A program made the translations under genes and the position numbers. Below are positions 1 to 6,816 of a stretch of DNA of 10,788 nucleotides, piece after piece (the first letter of the stretch is position 1; every line of letters starts with the position of its first letter). This DNA comes from Candidatus Galligastranaerophilus intestinigallinarum (lineage in GTDB: Bacteria; Cyanobacteriota; Vampirovibrionia; Gastranaerophilales; Gastranaerophilaceae): NCBI GenBank assembly GCA_018715855.1, contig DVKW01000184.1, positions 1 to 10,788 of the forward strand, read 5' to 3'. The notes below the pieces were generated by a model that had not been told where the DNA came from, did no database searches, and was given only the letters and a program-made list of their open reading frames with translations.

Positions 1-33
1 ATTTGGTCCTAATTTATGAAAGGTAACTTAATT

Positions 34-699
34 ATGAAAAAGAGCTTAGGTTTTACATTGGCTGAAGTTTTGATTACTTTGGCTATTATCGGTGTAGTTG
101 CTGCGATGACAATTCCTTCAGTTATCGTTAACACTAACCAATCAGAATTCAAAACAGGCTTAAGAAAAGCTGTTTCAGTTTTGAACTCATCTTTAACAAT
201 GAATATCGCTCTTGAAGGTGAATCACCTTATGACAACGCTAACTTGTTTGGCTACCTTCAACAGCACATGTCAGTTATGAAATCAACAACACAACTCGAT
301 TTCAACAATGACGGCAACTATGCATTCTACACAACTGATGGTATGAGATTTGAATTCCCAACATCAGGCAACCAAACATTCAAAATGCATGAAAAAACAA
401 ACCCGCAAACAATCACATTCAACAAACGTACTGTTGATAACGGTTACATCGGCGAATGCGGTTCATACGGTTTAGCTACAAACGTTAACTCAACAAATTA
501 TGCTCCTTGCTTAATTATGGTTGACGTTAACGGCGACAGAAAACCAAACCCTGCTAACGCTTCAAATAAAGCACGATACACATGGGCAGGCCCCGGTGAA
601 AAACTTCTTAAAGACGTATTCACCATCATGATTACAGATGAAAAAGCTGTACCTCTCGGTGTTTCAGCTCAAAAAGCTATGTATAAAGCTCAAAAATAG
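34..699 (+). CDS. Type IV pilin-like / pseudopilin protein with prepilin leader
   Basis: A 221-residue protein whose N-terminus is a classic class III prepilin signal. A short basic leader (MKKSLG) is followed by FTLAE, with the conserved Glu at mature position 5, and then a single hydrophobic helix to about residue 28. A prepilin peptidase would cut after Gly6 and methylate Phe7. The rest is a soluble head with two cysteines (about 142 and 159) that could form a disulfide. A DVNGDRKPN stretch at about 164-172 is followed by a DVF segment, resembling the Asp/Asn-rich C-terminal loop of GspG-like pseudopilins. An in-frame ATG exists at 16, but the AAAGG at 19-23 lies about 10 bases before the ATG at 34, so 34 is preferred. 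Codons are richer in AAC, TTC and TAC than in the neighbours, which suggests high expression. No secretion or pilus assembly genes are adjacent, so whether it is a pilin or a pseudopilin is open. Confidence 0.88.
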   Translation: MKKSLGFTLAEVLITLAIIGVVAAMTIPSVIVNTNQSEFKTGLRKAVSVLNSSLTMNIALEGESPYDNANLFGYLQQHMSVMKSTTQLDFNNDGNYAFYTTDGMRFEFPTSGNQTFKMHEKTNPQTITFNKRTVDNGYIGECGSYGLATNVNSTNYAPCLIMVDVNGDRKPNPANASNKARYTWAGPGEKLLKDVFTIMITDEKAVPLGVSAQKAMYKAQK

Positions 700-721
700 T
701 TTGATTTCAAAAAGCTATAAT

Positions 722-757
722 AAAAACCCTGAAAATGAAAGTTTTCAGGGTTTTTTA
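722..757 (+). terminator. Intrinsic terminator of the pilin-like gene
   Basis: A 14-bp stem (722-735 pairing with 742-755) encloses a six-base loop and runs into a T-tract ending at 756. The GC core is CCCTG/CAGGG. It lies 23 bases after the pilin stop codon. The A-run on the left arm means it could also act on the opposite strand. Confidence 0.9.
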
Positions 758-764
758 TATATAT

Positions 765-797
765 AAAAAATAAGCCCTGATTTAAGGCTTATTTTTT
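765..797 (-). terminator. Intrinsic terminator of gpsA, overlapping its stop codon
   Basis: A 12-bp stem (765-776 pairing with 786-797, core AAGCC/GGCTT) has a nine-base loop. Read on the - strand it ends in a run of T. The gpsA stop codon (789-791) lies inside the first arm, so the hairpin starts within the end of the coding sequence. The flanking A and T runs make it potentially bidirectional, backing up the pilin terminator just to its left. Confidence 0.82.
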
Positions 798-1796
798 AAG
801 AAAAGTTTCTTCACCTTTAAGTTCTCTATTCATTAATTCTAAAAAGATTTCTTTTGAATTTTCTTTTGAATAAACAGCTTTATAAATAGCGTTTGAAATC
901 GGTGTATCTATATTTATTTTTTTTGCAAGCTCAACAATTGCTTTTGAGGTTTTAACCCCCTCTGCAACAGAACCTAATTCTGCTAAAATATCATCAATTT
1001 TTTTGCCCCTTGCAAGCATTCTGCCAACCGTATTGTTACGGCTCAGGTGGCTGCTGCAGGTTGCAATTAAATCTCCCATGCCGGATAACCCCCACAAAGT
1101 TGAAGGGTTTGCACCCAAATGCACGCTCACTCTCACAATTTCTGCCATGCCACGAGCCAACAATGCCCCTTTAGAATTATCGCCAAATTTCATTTCATCA
1201 ATAAAGCCTGCAGCAATTGCAATAACATTTTTTAAGCTGCCGCCAAGTTCAACACCAATCATATCATCATTTGTATATAATCTGAATTTATTCGGCACAT
1301 TCAATGCCTTCTGAACTTTTTTAGCAATTTCTAAATCATTCGCTGCAACAGAAGCTGCCGTTGGCTGCCCTTCTAAAACTTCCAGTGCCAAAGTCGGGCC
1401 TGATAAAACGGCAATTTTTTGAGTCGGAAGTTCATCTAAAATAACTTCGCTCATTCTTTTTAATGTGCCTTGTTCTAAACCCTTTGAAGCATTCACCAAA
1501 ATTTGTTCATCTTTAATGCCGGCTTCTTTTAATTGTTTGCAAACAGCCCTAATGGCAGACGTTGCAACAACAAGAAGAATAATATCGGCACCATCTATTG
1601 CTTCTTTTAGGTTGCTTGTAATTTTAACCTTTTCATTTAATTGAACGTTAAATGGTTTTGTTGTTCTTTTAAATTTAACAAGCTCTTCAGATAAATCTTG
1701 TTCTCTTGACCAACCCACCACTTCATCAAAATTATCCGTTAAAAGTTTAGTAAAAACCAAACCCCAACAGCCTAAACCTAAAACCGTTAATTTCAT
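789..1796 (-). CDS. gpsA: Glycerol-3-phosphate dehydrogenase [NAD(P)+]
   Basis: A 335-residue cytosolic enzyme that reduces dihydroxyacetone phosphate to sn-glycerol-3-phosphate, the backbone of phospholipids. An N-terminal Rossmann fold carries the dinucleotide motif GLGCWG at 7-12; most family members have GxGSWGTA, so the Ser and the following Thr differ here. Further family signatures are ASKG at 103-106, LSGPTLALEV at 131-140, ELGGSLKNVIAIAAG at 183-197 with the catalytic Lys189, GDNSKGALLARG at 205-216 and GLSGMGDLIATC at 236-247. The length is normal for GpsA. A GGGGA ribosome site lies just before the ATG. It begins 25 bases after the small gene at 1822-2034 and probably shares its transcript. 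A terminator hairpin overlaps the stop codon. Confidence 0.96.
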   Translation of the reverse strand: MKLTVLGLGCWGLVFTKLLTDNFDEVVGWSREQDLSEELVKFKRTTKPFNVQLNEKVKITSNLKEAIDGADIILLVVATSAIRAVCKQLKEAGIKDEQILVNASKGLEQGTLKRMSEVILDELPTQKIAVLSGPTLALEVLEGQPTAASVAANDLEIAKKVQKALNVPNKFRLYTNDDMIGVELGGSLKNVIAIAAGFIDEMKFGDNSKGALLARGMAEIVRVSVHLGANPSTLWGLSGMGDLIATCSSHLSRNNTVGRMLARGKKIDDILAELGSVAEGVKTSKAIVELAKKINIDTPISNAIYKAVYSKENSKEIFLELMNRELKGEETFLKK

Positions 1797-1821
1797 TTTT
1801 CCCCAATACTAAAAATAAAAA

Positions 1822-2034
1822 CTAAATAAGCCCCATAGATTGCAATTCAGATTGAATTTTTACGCCTCTCGGGCTGTTAGAATAGCTTGCTTCAGCCATT
1901 TTAACAAAAACATCGCTTTTGTTATTTTCCATTTTTGAATGTACCAAACTGCCCTTATTTAACCTTTGGAAACCTTGTCCCATAGCAGTTGAATTATTAT
2001 GGCTTTTTTGAGCAAATATTGGCGAAATTCGCAT
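1822..2034 (-). CDS. Small hypothetical protein, 70 residues
   Basis: Function not recognised. The frame stays open to 2151, but that extension overlaps the end of the upstream methyltransferase gene. The ATG at 2034 has a strong AAGGAG ribosome site ten bases before it, so I choose the 70-residue form. The product starts MRISPIFAQKS, is hydrophilic, rich in Ser, Asn and Lys, has no Cys, and shows no signal peptide or membrane segment. The C-terminal half (about 36-70: MENNKSDVFVKMAEAS and SELQSMGLI) could form short helices. A promoter with a perfect palindrome in its spacer lies upstream, and gpsA follows after 25 bases. The good ribosome site and dedicated promoter argue for a real gene. 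The short length and lack of any known domain keep confidence moderate. Confidence 0.62.
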   Translation of the reverse strand: MRISPIFAQKSHNNSTAMGQGFQRLNKGSLVHSKMENNKSDVFVKMAEASYSNSPRGVKIQSELQSMGLI

Positions 2035-2044
2035 AGAAAACGGA

Positions 2045-2050
2045 CTCCTT
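2045..2050 (-). promoter_or_regulatory. Ribosome binding site deciding the start of the 70-residue gene
   Basis: AAGGAG read on the - strand, ten bases before the ATG at 2034. No comparable site precedes the upstream in-frame ATG at 2151, so this site sets the start. Confidence 0.8.
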
Positions 2051-2069
2051 ATTATAAAGTTCAAGCATA

Positions 2070-2098
2070 AATATACCACAACTTTAAGTTGTGTGCAA
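2070..2098 (-). promoter_or_regulatory. Sigma-70-type promoter for the 70-residue gene and gpsA
   Basis: Read on the - strand, TTGCAC (2098-2093) is a -35 element and TATATT (2075-2070) a -10 element, with exactly 17 bases between them. Initiation would fall near 2063, leaving about 28 bases of leader before the ATG at 2034, enough to include the AAGGAG. The 82-base gap after the methyltransferase stop also fits a separate transcription unit. Confidence 0.6.
2077..2093. repeat. Perfect 17-bp palindrome inside the promoter, candidate operator
   Basis: CACAACTT-T-AAGTTGTG: two perfect 8-base arms around one central base. It fills the spacer between the -35 and -10 elements and touches the last base of the -35. 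A hairpin would have only a small loop and no T-run follows on either strand, so it is not an intrinsic terminator. The geometry is that of a dimeric repressor site. The 7-1-7 core has the layout of Fur-family boxes, but the bases do not match a consensus I know. Confidence 0.6.
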
Positions 2099-2116
2099 TA
2101 AGAAACTTGGGCGGTT

Positions 2117-2851
2117 TCATTCTTGAAGTTTATATAAAACAATTCCCGCACAAAGCGCCAAATTCAAAGATTCTACGTTATTTGCCATTTTTATTGTAAG
2201 TTTTTCATCCGCCAAATTTAATAATTCGTTACACAAACCATCAGCTTCAGACCCGAACATGACAACCAATTTACCCTTTGGCTTATAATCTGAAAAATTT
2301 TTATTTGAATTTACAACGGTTGCAATAAAACCAAATTCTTTTTTAAACTCCTTTAATTCTTCCATATTAACTTTTTTAATCGGAATTTTAAACATATTCC
2401 CCGCAGTTGACCTTATTGTTTTTGGGGAATATTCATCAACGGTATCATTGAATAAAAAAATTCCATCCACGCCAAATGCGCTTGATGCTCTTATTATTGT
2501 ACCCAAGTTGCCCGCATCTTTTATATTATCAAGAAGGATAATTTTTTTATAAGACAAGAATTTTTTTATGTCATAATTTGGTTTTTTTGCAACTGCAACA
2601 ACAGTTGCAGGGCTTTCTGTAGTTGAAATTTTTTTCATAATTTCATCTGTAACAAGATACGTTTCAAAATTTTTAAATTCAGGTAAAGTTTCAAGAGTAA
2701 AAATTTTTTCTATTTTTAATTTATATTCAATTGCTTCTAAAACAGCTTTTTTGCCTTCAATTAAAATTAAATTTTCCCTGTATTTTTTTTGATGCAATTT
2801 TACAACATCTTTAATTAAAGGGTTTTGCAGGCTTTTTATTTCTTTTAACAT
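2117..2851 (-). CDS. TrmH/SpoU-family RNA 2'-O-methyltransferase
   Basis: A 244-residue SpoU/TrmH-type (SPOUT) methyltransferase, expected to transfer a methyl group from S-adenosylmethionine to a ribose 2'-OH in rRNA or tRNA. The N-terminal part (about 1-95) is the SpoU substrate-binding domain, including the ENLILIEGKKAV segment. The catalytic domain carries the three family motifs. Motif 1 is DAGNLGTIIRASSAFG at 112-127, with Asn115 and Arg121. Motif 2 is MFGSEADGLCNELL at 198-211. Motif 3 is SLNLALCAGIVLY at 228-240, within the trefoil knot that binds the cofactor. Length and domain order resemble 23S rRNA methyltransferases such as RlmB and YsgA-like proteins; the exact target nucleotide cannot be told. 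The ATG overlaps the last seven bases of the upstream aminopeptidase gene, and an AAGGA site precedes it, indicating translational coupling. Confidence 0.93.
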   Translation of the reverse strand: MLKEIKSLQNPLIKDVVKLHQKKYRENLILIEGKKAVLEAIEYKLKIEKIFTLETLPEFKNFETYLVTDEIMKKISTTESPATVVAVAKKPNYDIKKFLSYKKIILLDNIKDAGNLGTIIRASSAFGVDGIFLFNDTVDEYSPKTIRSTAGNMFKIPIKKVNMEELKEFKKEFGFIATVVNSNKNFSDYKPKGKLVVMFGSEADGLCNELLNLADEKLTIKMANNVESLNLALCAGIVLYKLQE

Positions 2852-4413
2852 TCATACATCCTTTTTGCCGTTTCTTGCCAATCAACAAGCCATTTTTGCT
2901 CTTTTTTATTTAACATTTCATAATTTATAAGCTCTTTTTCATATGGAAAATGAGAAAGAGAAACCTTTTTATTTTTTTCTAAATAAACCGTATTTTCAAG
3001 CCTTATTCCAAAATGGTTTTCTTTATATAACCCCGGTTCAATTGTAAAAATGTTATTATTTTTTAATTTATATTTTGAATTAACGGATAATACGGGGGGC
3101 GCTTCATGCACTTCTATTCCAACCCCATGGCCTAAACCGTGGGGGAAAAAGAAGCCTTCTTTTTGATATTTTTTTAAATATTTAAAAGCCATCATATGAA
3201 GTTCAAAACAATTTAAAATATTTGAATGATAAATATTTAACTGTGCCTTTAAAACGGCTGTATATATTTCTTTTAATTTATCATCGGGAGTTTTTCCTTT
3301 GCAATAAAAAGCCCTTGTTATATCTGTTGCATACCCTCCTTCATAATAACCGCCGCAATCAAGAAGAATTATATCGCCTTTTTTTAAGATTTTTTCTTTT
3401 GAAGATTCCGTATAGTGAATAATGCTTGAATTTTCACCTATTGCTAAAATTGTTTTAAAGCTTGTCCCATCAGCGCCAAATCTTTTTAATTCAGCTTCAA
3501 AAATTTGGTTTAATTCAAATTCATTTAATCCTTCTTTAATTTTTTCTCTGAATGAATATAGCGCTAAATCAAGCCTTTTAAAGCTTTCTTTAAAATGGTT
3601 AAGTTCAAATTTATTTTTCTTTGATTTCATTTGAATGATTGGATTATTTTTAATAAAAACGGGGCGTTTAATTAAAAGATAATCAAACAAAGAAATTGAA
3701 GCTTCATCGATTGAAATTTCACCGTCAAAATTTTTAATAAAATTTTCAAATTCTTTCATCGGTTTTTTGATTAAAAAATCAAAATCAACGGGGGTTTTAT
3801 AATCTGTGAATAAATAAATTTCACCTTCATTTTTAATAAAAAGTTTTGCCCTGAATGTTGAAATATTGTTTGTTTTATAGCTTCTTAAATTTAAAAGGTA
3901 TGCTATTTGCACTAAATCCGTTATTAAAAAGTTTTCAATTTTAATTTTGTTTAATTTTTCTTTTTGTGTTTTTCCTGCAATATTTTTTGCAACTTCAAAA
4001 ACTTCTTCGTTTTTATTATCAATTGAAGCTTCATCTGACGGTGTATCATAGGTTTTAATTTCAACCCCTTTTAATTCATCAATTAATTTTTTATAAAATA
4101 AAAAAGGAATTGATTTATATGGAATATAAAGAGTTGAATTTTTTGGCAAGAATTCTTTTATATATGCTAAAAAAGGCTTTTTAAAATCCATTTTAACAAC
4201 ATCAACATTTTTTCCTTTTGTTTGAATTTCTGCTTGAATGTGGTATCTCGGGTCAACAAAAAGGGTAATTTTTCCGCTCTTATCTTGAATTCCTTCGCCC
4301 GCTGTTCCAAAAAAGCCCGTTTTTACGCTTAAAGGTGCCATTTTATAGTGGGCATAAGAATAATCATCTTTTGATTTTAATAAAATAAATTCATTTTCTT
4401 TAATTTTTTCCAT
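2845..4413 (-). CDS. M24-family metallopeptidase, Xaa-Pro aminopeptidase type
   Basis: A 522-residue protein expected to release the N-terminal residue from peptides with proline in position two. Two creatinase-like N-terminal domains (about 1-130 and 150-265) precede a pita-bread catalytic domain (about 270-500). All five dinuclear metal ligands are visible: Asp352 (LLDCGG), Asp364 (TDITRAF), His429 (HGLGHGVG), Glu459 (TIEPGLY) and Glu473 (RLENTVYL). The catalytic histidines His333 (IIHY) and His436 (VHEAPP) are also present, so it should be active. The HGLGHGVGIEVHE signature and the length between bacterial PepP (about 440) and eukaryotic APP1 (about 620) suggest an APP1-like subtype. There is no signal peptide, so it is cytosolic. 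It starts 11 bases after the YjbQ-like gene stop without a clear ribosome site, and its end overlaps the methyltransferase start. Confidence 0.94.
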   Translation of the reverse strand: MEKIKENEFILLKSKDDYSYAHYKMAPLSVKTGFFGTAGEGIQDKSGKITLFVDPRYHIQAEIQTKGKNVDVVKMDFKKPFLAYIKEFLPKNSTLYIPYKSIPFLFYKKLIDELKGVEIKTYDTPSDEASIDNKNEEVFEVAKNIAGKTQKEKLNKIKIENFLITDLVQIAYLLNLRSYKTNNISTFRAKLFIKNEGEIYLFTDYKTPVDFDFLIKKPMKEFENFIKNFDGEISIDEASISLFDYLLIKRPVFIKNNPIIQMKSKKNKFELNHFKESFKRLDLALYSFREKIKEGLNEFELNQIFEAELKRFGADGTSFKTILAIGENSSIIHYTESSKEKILKKGDIILLDCGGYYEGGYATDITRAFYCKGKTPDDKLKEIYTAVLKAQLNIYHSNILNCFELHMMAFKYLKKYQKEGFFFPHGLGHGVGIEVHEAPPVLSVNSKYKLKNNNIFTIEPGLYKENHFGIRLENTVYLEKNKKVSLSHFPYEKELINYEMLNKKEQKWLVDWQETAKRMYEC

Positions 4414-4424
4414 AATAAGTGCCG

Positions 4425-4799
4425 TCAGTAAATAATTTGTATTATAACACTTCTTGCTCTTTTTTTATCATCAAAATCCAAAAGTAAAATTCTTTGAAAC
4501 CTGTCAAGTTCAAATTCGCCCCCAATAAAAGGAACTGTTGCGGAATTTCCCACAATTAAACTTTTTATGTGGTGGTGATTTTTTGTTTTAATAAGTTTTT
4601 TTGAAAAATTTAAAAATTCTTCCACAGTATCCGGCGTATATTCAAAAACACCGATTGAAGAAGAAGAAAACGGAGCATGGATATTTATTAAGGCATCATA
4701 AACTCCATATTTTAAAATTGCCGCCTTAACTTTTTCCGTTATATCTATAACATCATTTCCGTTTGAATTAATTACAAATTTTGAAAACTTTATTGCCAT
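4425..4799 (-). CDS. YjbQ-family (UPF0047) protein, divergent
   Basis: A 124-residue protein that aligns with the YjbQ/UPF0047 family, some members of which have weak thiamine-phosphate synthase activity but whose main role is unclear. The C-terminal part is convincing: HHHIKSLIVGNSATVPFIGG (about 75-94) matches the family's AHLKSSLLGxSxTxPVxxG, and FQRILLLDFDDKKRARSVIIQ (about 101-121) matches its WQxIxLxEFDGPRxRxVxVQ. The usual HTTAGI motif is replaced by APFSSSSIGVFEY (about 42-54), so its His is missing, and the linker before the second His region is short. A TTG start at 4811 would overlap a terminator stem. The ATG at 4799, preceded by GGTGA, is preferred. A terminator hairpin ends about ten bases upstream. 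Followed closely by the aminopeptidase gene. Confidence 0.78.
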   Translation of the reverse strand: MAIKFSKFVINSNGNDVIDITEKVKAAILKYGVYDALINIHAPFSSSSIGVFEYTPDTVEEFLNFSKKLIKTKNHHHIKSLIVGNSATVPFIGGEFELDRFQRILLLDFDDKKRARSVIIQIIY

Positions 4800-4811
4800 A
4801 TTTTTCACCAA

Positions 4812-4840
4812 AAAAAGCAGGAAATTTCTTCCTGCTTTTT
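4812..4840 (-). terminator. Intrinsic terminator after the pyrophosphatase-like gene
   Basis: A 12-bp stem (4812-4823 pairing with 4829-4840, core GCAGGAA/TTCCTGC) has a five-base loop. On the - strand it is followed by seven T (4816-4810). It lies 17 bases after the stop codon at 4858. The T-run ends only about ten bases before the ATG of the next gene, which leaves no space for a promoter between them. Confidence 0.9.
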
Positions 4841-4857
4841 GTTATTTTTATATTAAT

Positions 4858-6780
4858 TTATACTGTCGGCATAAACAATATAAATGTAAGCAATAAAGAT
4901 AGGATAATTAATTTAATTGCAAGGTTTGAAACAGGGCTTGAACATTCTTTTGATGCAAAATCAAATTTTGTATCCGAAAGAGAATCTTTAAAGCCAAATA
5001 AAATTGCAACCAAACCGCCCGCAACAATTGCACCTAAAAGAGTTCCTGTAAGGGTTTGCATGCCTAAAGCTTTTTCAAAAAGTTTTGTAATTCCGAAATA
5101 GCTGAATAACGGAAGAATTAAAACCGAAGCCAAAGGCAAAATAGAACCTATAAAGCCTTTATTTGAAAGCTTTTTCACAATTTCTAAACCGTCATTTGTT
5201 TCTTTTTTGAAAATTGCTTTTGCTGCTTTTATAAATGAGCCGTTAATAAGCCCCGCGCATAAAACAGGAACACCTGCACCAAATATAAGGGCAAATAAAA
5301 CAAACGGGTTCAGGCAATCAACTTCTTCAAGGTTAATTGTCATAACAAAACCTGCAAAAACAACAAAGCAAGCATAAATTGAAGCTATTGAAAACATTGT
5401 TTTTGTTTTTCCGCCATACATAGAGGCAGCAGGGTAAAATTCTTCAATTTTTTCTTTGTGTTCATCCGCTTCAGAAATTATCAGCGCATTTTTTGAAATA
5501 TTCAAGGCTGCATATAAAGCACCAAAAATATAAGAAACGGAAAGCATTGAAATTGCAGCCAAACCTAAGCCCCAAAAGCCTGCCGTGTAGCTTTCCATGC
5601 CGCCTGCATTAATAAACGCCGCAAGCGCCATAAACCCTGCGATTAAAAGAGGCAAAGAAACCGCAACAAAGCTTCTTGCCGTTGTTTCTTCTTTTGTAAA
5701 GCCTTCCAACTCATCTTTTTTGTTTCTTAAATTAAAATATCCCAACCCTGCAAGGAACAATGCAAGAATAACGCCCGTCATAACAGGGTAAAAAAGCCCG
5801 TATCCCGGCATAAAAACTTTTTCTATTAAATAATATGAAATTGCAGAATATAAAATAACGGATGCAATAAAACCGATAAATAAAGGCAATTTTGAATTCA
5901 TTACACCTTTTAATTTTGTAAAAATTGAAGCCAAAATTGCGCAAAAAACACCGATTGCAACAAGTGTCATCGGAATAAACGCCCCGATTAAATTTAAAAC
6001 CAAAACGCCGTTTATAATTGTTCCCGTTAAAATTGCAATAATTGTAACAATAAAATCGAGTGCCATATTTTTTGAACTTATTCCGTTTGCCAAAATTACA
6101 GCCTCTTTTGCTTCATTTTTTTCGCTAAAAATTAAATTTGAAGCTTTTGCAAAAATTTCACCCGAACAAGTGATTAAAAAAGCTTCCAAACAAGCGCCGA
6201 ATGTATAACCCATAATAATTGCAGGGTCTTTAAAAATAAAATATAAAACAGGGAATAAAATTAAACTAAACCCTGCAGGAATTAAAAATGTTGAAAATGC
6301 ACCGTTAACTGCCGCCTTATGGTAGCTTGCAGCGGAATTTTCGGCTGCAAATAAAACATTTATGTTTGAATTCATTGAAACAAGAGAAGAAAAAAACGAA
6401 GATACAAAAATTGTAATTGTACCAACCAAAAAGCAAATTGCAACCTGCAAATTTACAAATTTATAAATGAAAGGAAACAAAACCGCCGAAGACAATAAAG
6501 TTAAGAAAAATTCTTTTTTCTGAATATTAAAAAACCCTTTTTTAAGGCTTGTTTCCATTTCCTTCAATTTTATATTTTCGTTTTTAACAAATAATACATC
6601 ATGAATTTTTAAAGCTGCAAATAAAAGTGCGGCCATGCCTGCAATCGGCCCCGCCCAAATAATTTTAATAGTTGTAAAATCTGTTGCCAGTTTAAATAAA
6701 ATAAGCCACATCGAATAGGCTAAAATTGCCCAAAAGAAAAGATTGTACAAAACTTTTCTCAGTTTCATTGAAAAAGACAT
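4858..6780 (-). CDS. Membrane pyrophosphatase (HppA)-like protein lacking catalytic motifs
   Basis: A 640-residue polytopic membrane protein with about 14-16 hydrophobic helices. It is collinear with membrane-bound H+/Na+-translocating pyrophosphatase. SGEIFAKASNL (206-216) matches GGGIYTKAADV, and NEAKEAVILANGISSKNMA (222-240) matches the DPRNPAVIADNVGDNVGD region. FWGLGLAAISMLS (402-414) matches YGIALAAVGMLS, and the C-terminal KECSSPVSNLAIKL matches KDTSGPSLNILIKL. The Asp residues that hold Mg-pyrophosphate in the real enzyme are replaced or deleted (KAAD to KASN, DNVGDNVGD to NGISSKNMA, and the GDTVGDPF stretch is absent), so hydrolysis is unlikely. A GTG start at 6828 lies upstream of the predicted transcript start. 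The ATG at 6780, preceded by AGGGAT, is preferred. Single-gene unit with its own promoter and terminator. What it does is unknown. Confidence 0.8.
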   Translation of the reverse strand: MSFSMKLRKVLYNLFFWAILAYSMWLILFKLATDFTTIKIIWAGPIAGMAALLFAALKIHDVLFVKNENIKLKEMETSLKKGFFNIQKKEFFLTLLSSAVLFPFIYKFVNLQVAICFLVGTITIFVSSFFSSLVSMNSNINVLFAAENSAASYHKAAVNGAFSTFLIPAGFSLILFPVLYFIFKDPAIIMGYTFGACLEAFLITCSGEIFAKASNLIFSEKNEAKEAVILANGISSKNMALDFIVTIIAILTGTIINGVLVLNLIGAFIPMTLVAIGVFCAILASIFTKLKGVMNSKLPLFIGFIASVILYSAISYYLIEKVFMPGYGLFYPVMTGVILALFLAGLGYFNLRNKKDELEGFTKEETTARSFVAVSLPLLIAGFMALAAFINAGGMESYTAGFWGLGLAAISMLSVSYIFGALYAALNISKNALIISEADEHKEKIEEFYPAASMYGGKTKTMFSIASIYACFVVFAGFVMTINLEEVDCLNPFVLFALIFGAGVPVLCAGLINGSFIKAAKAIFKKETNDGLEIVKKLSNKGFIGSILPLASVLILPLFSYFGITKLFEKALGMQTLTGTLLGAIVAGGLVAILFGFKDSLSDTKFDFASKECSSPVSNLAIKLIILSLLLTFILFMPTV

Positions 6781-6816
6781 AATTTTTTCTATCCCTAAAA
6801 TACTACTACAAGGCGC

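Noticed and set aside
1003..1314. 103-residue + strand frame opposite gpsA
   Set aside because: It mirrors conserved GpsA motifs on the other strand and has no start signals or recognisable domain.
2051..2056. TATAAT on the - strand as the -10 of the 70-residue gene
   Set aside because: It directly abuts the AAGGAG, so the transcript would start after the ribosome site. The nearest TTG-type -35 is 19 bases away. The TTGCAC/TATATT pair fits better.
2077..2093. The palindrome as an intrinsic terminator of the methyltransferase gene
   Set aside because: Low GC, a minimal loop and no T-run on either strand. Operator function fits better.
2035..2151. 39-residue N-terminal extension of the small 70-residue protein
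   Set aside because: It overlaps the end of the methyltransferase gene, spans the promoter and palindrome, and lacks a ribosome site, while AAGGAG precedes the internal ATG at 2034.
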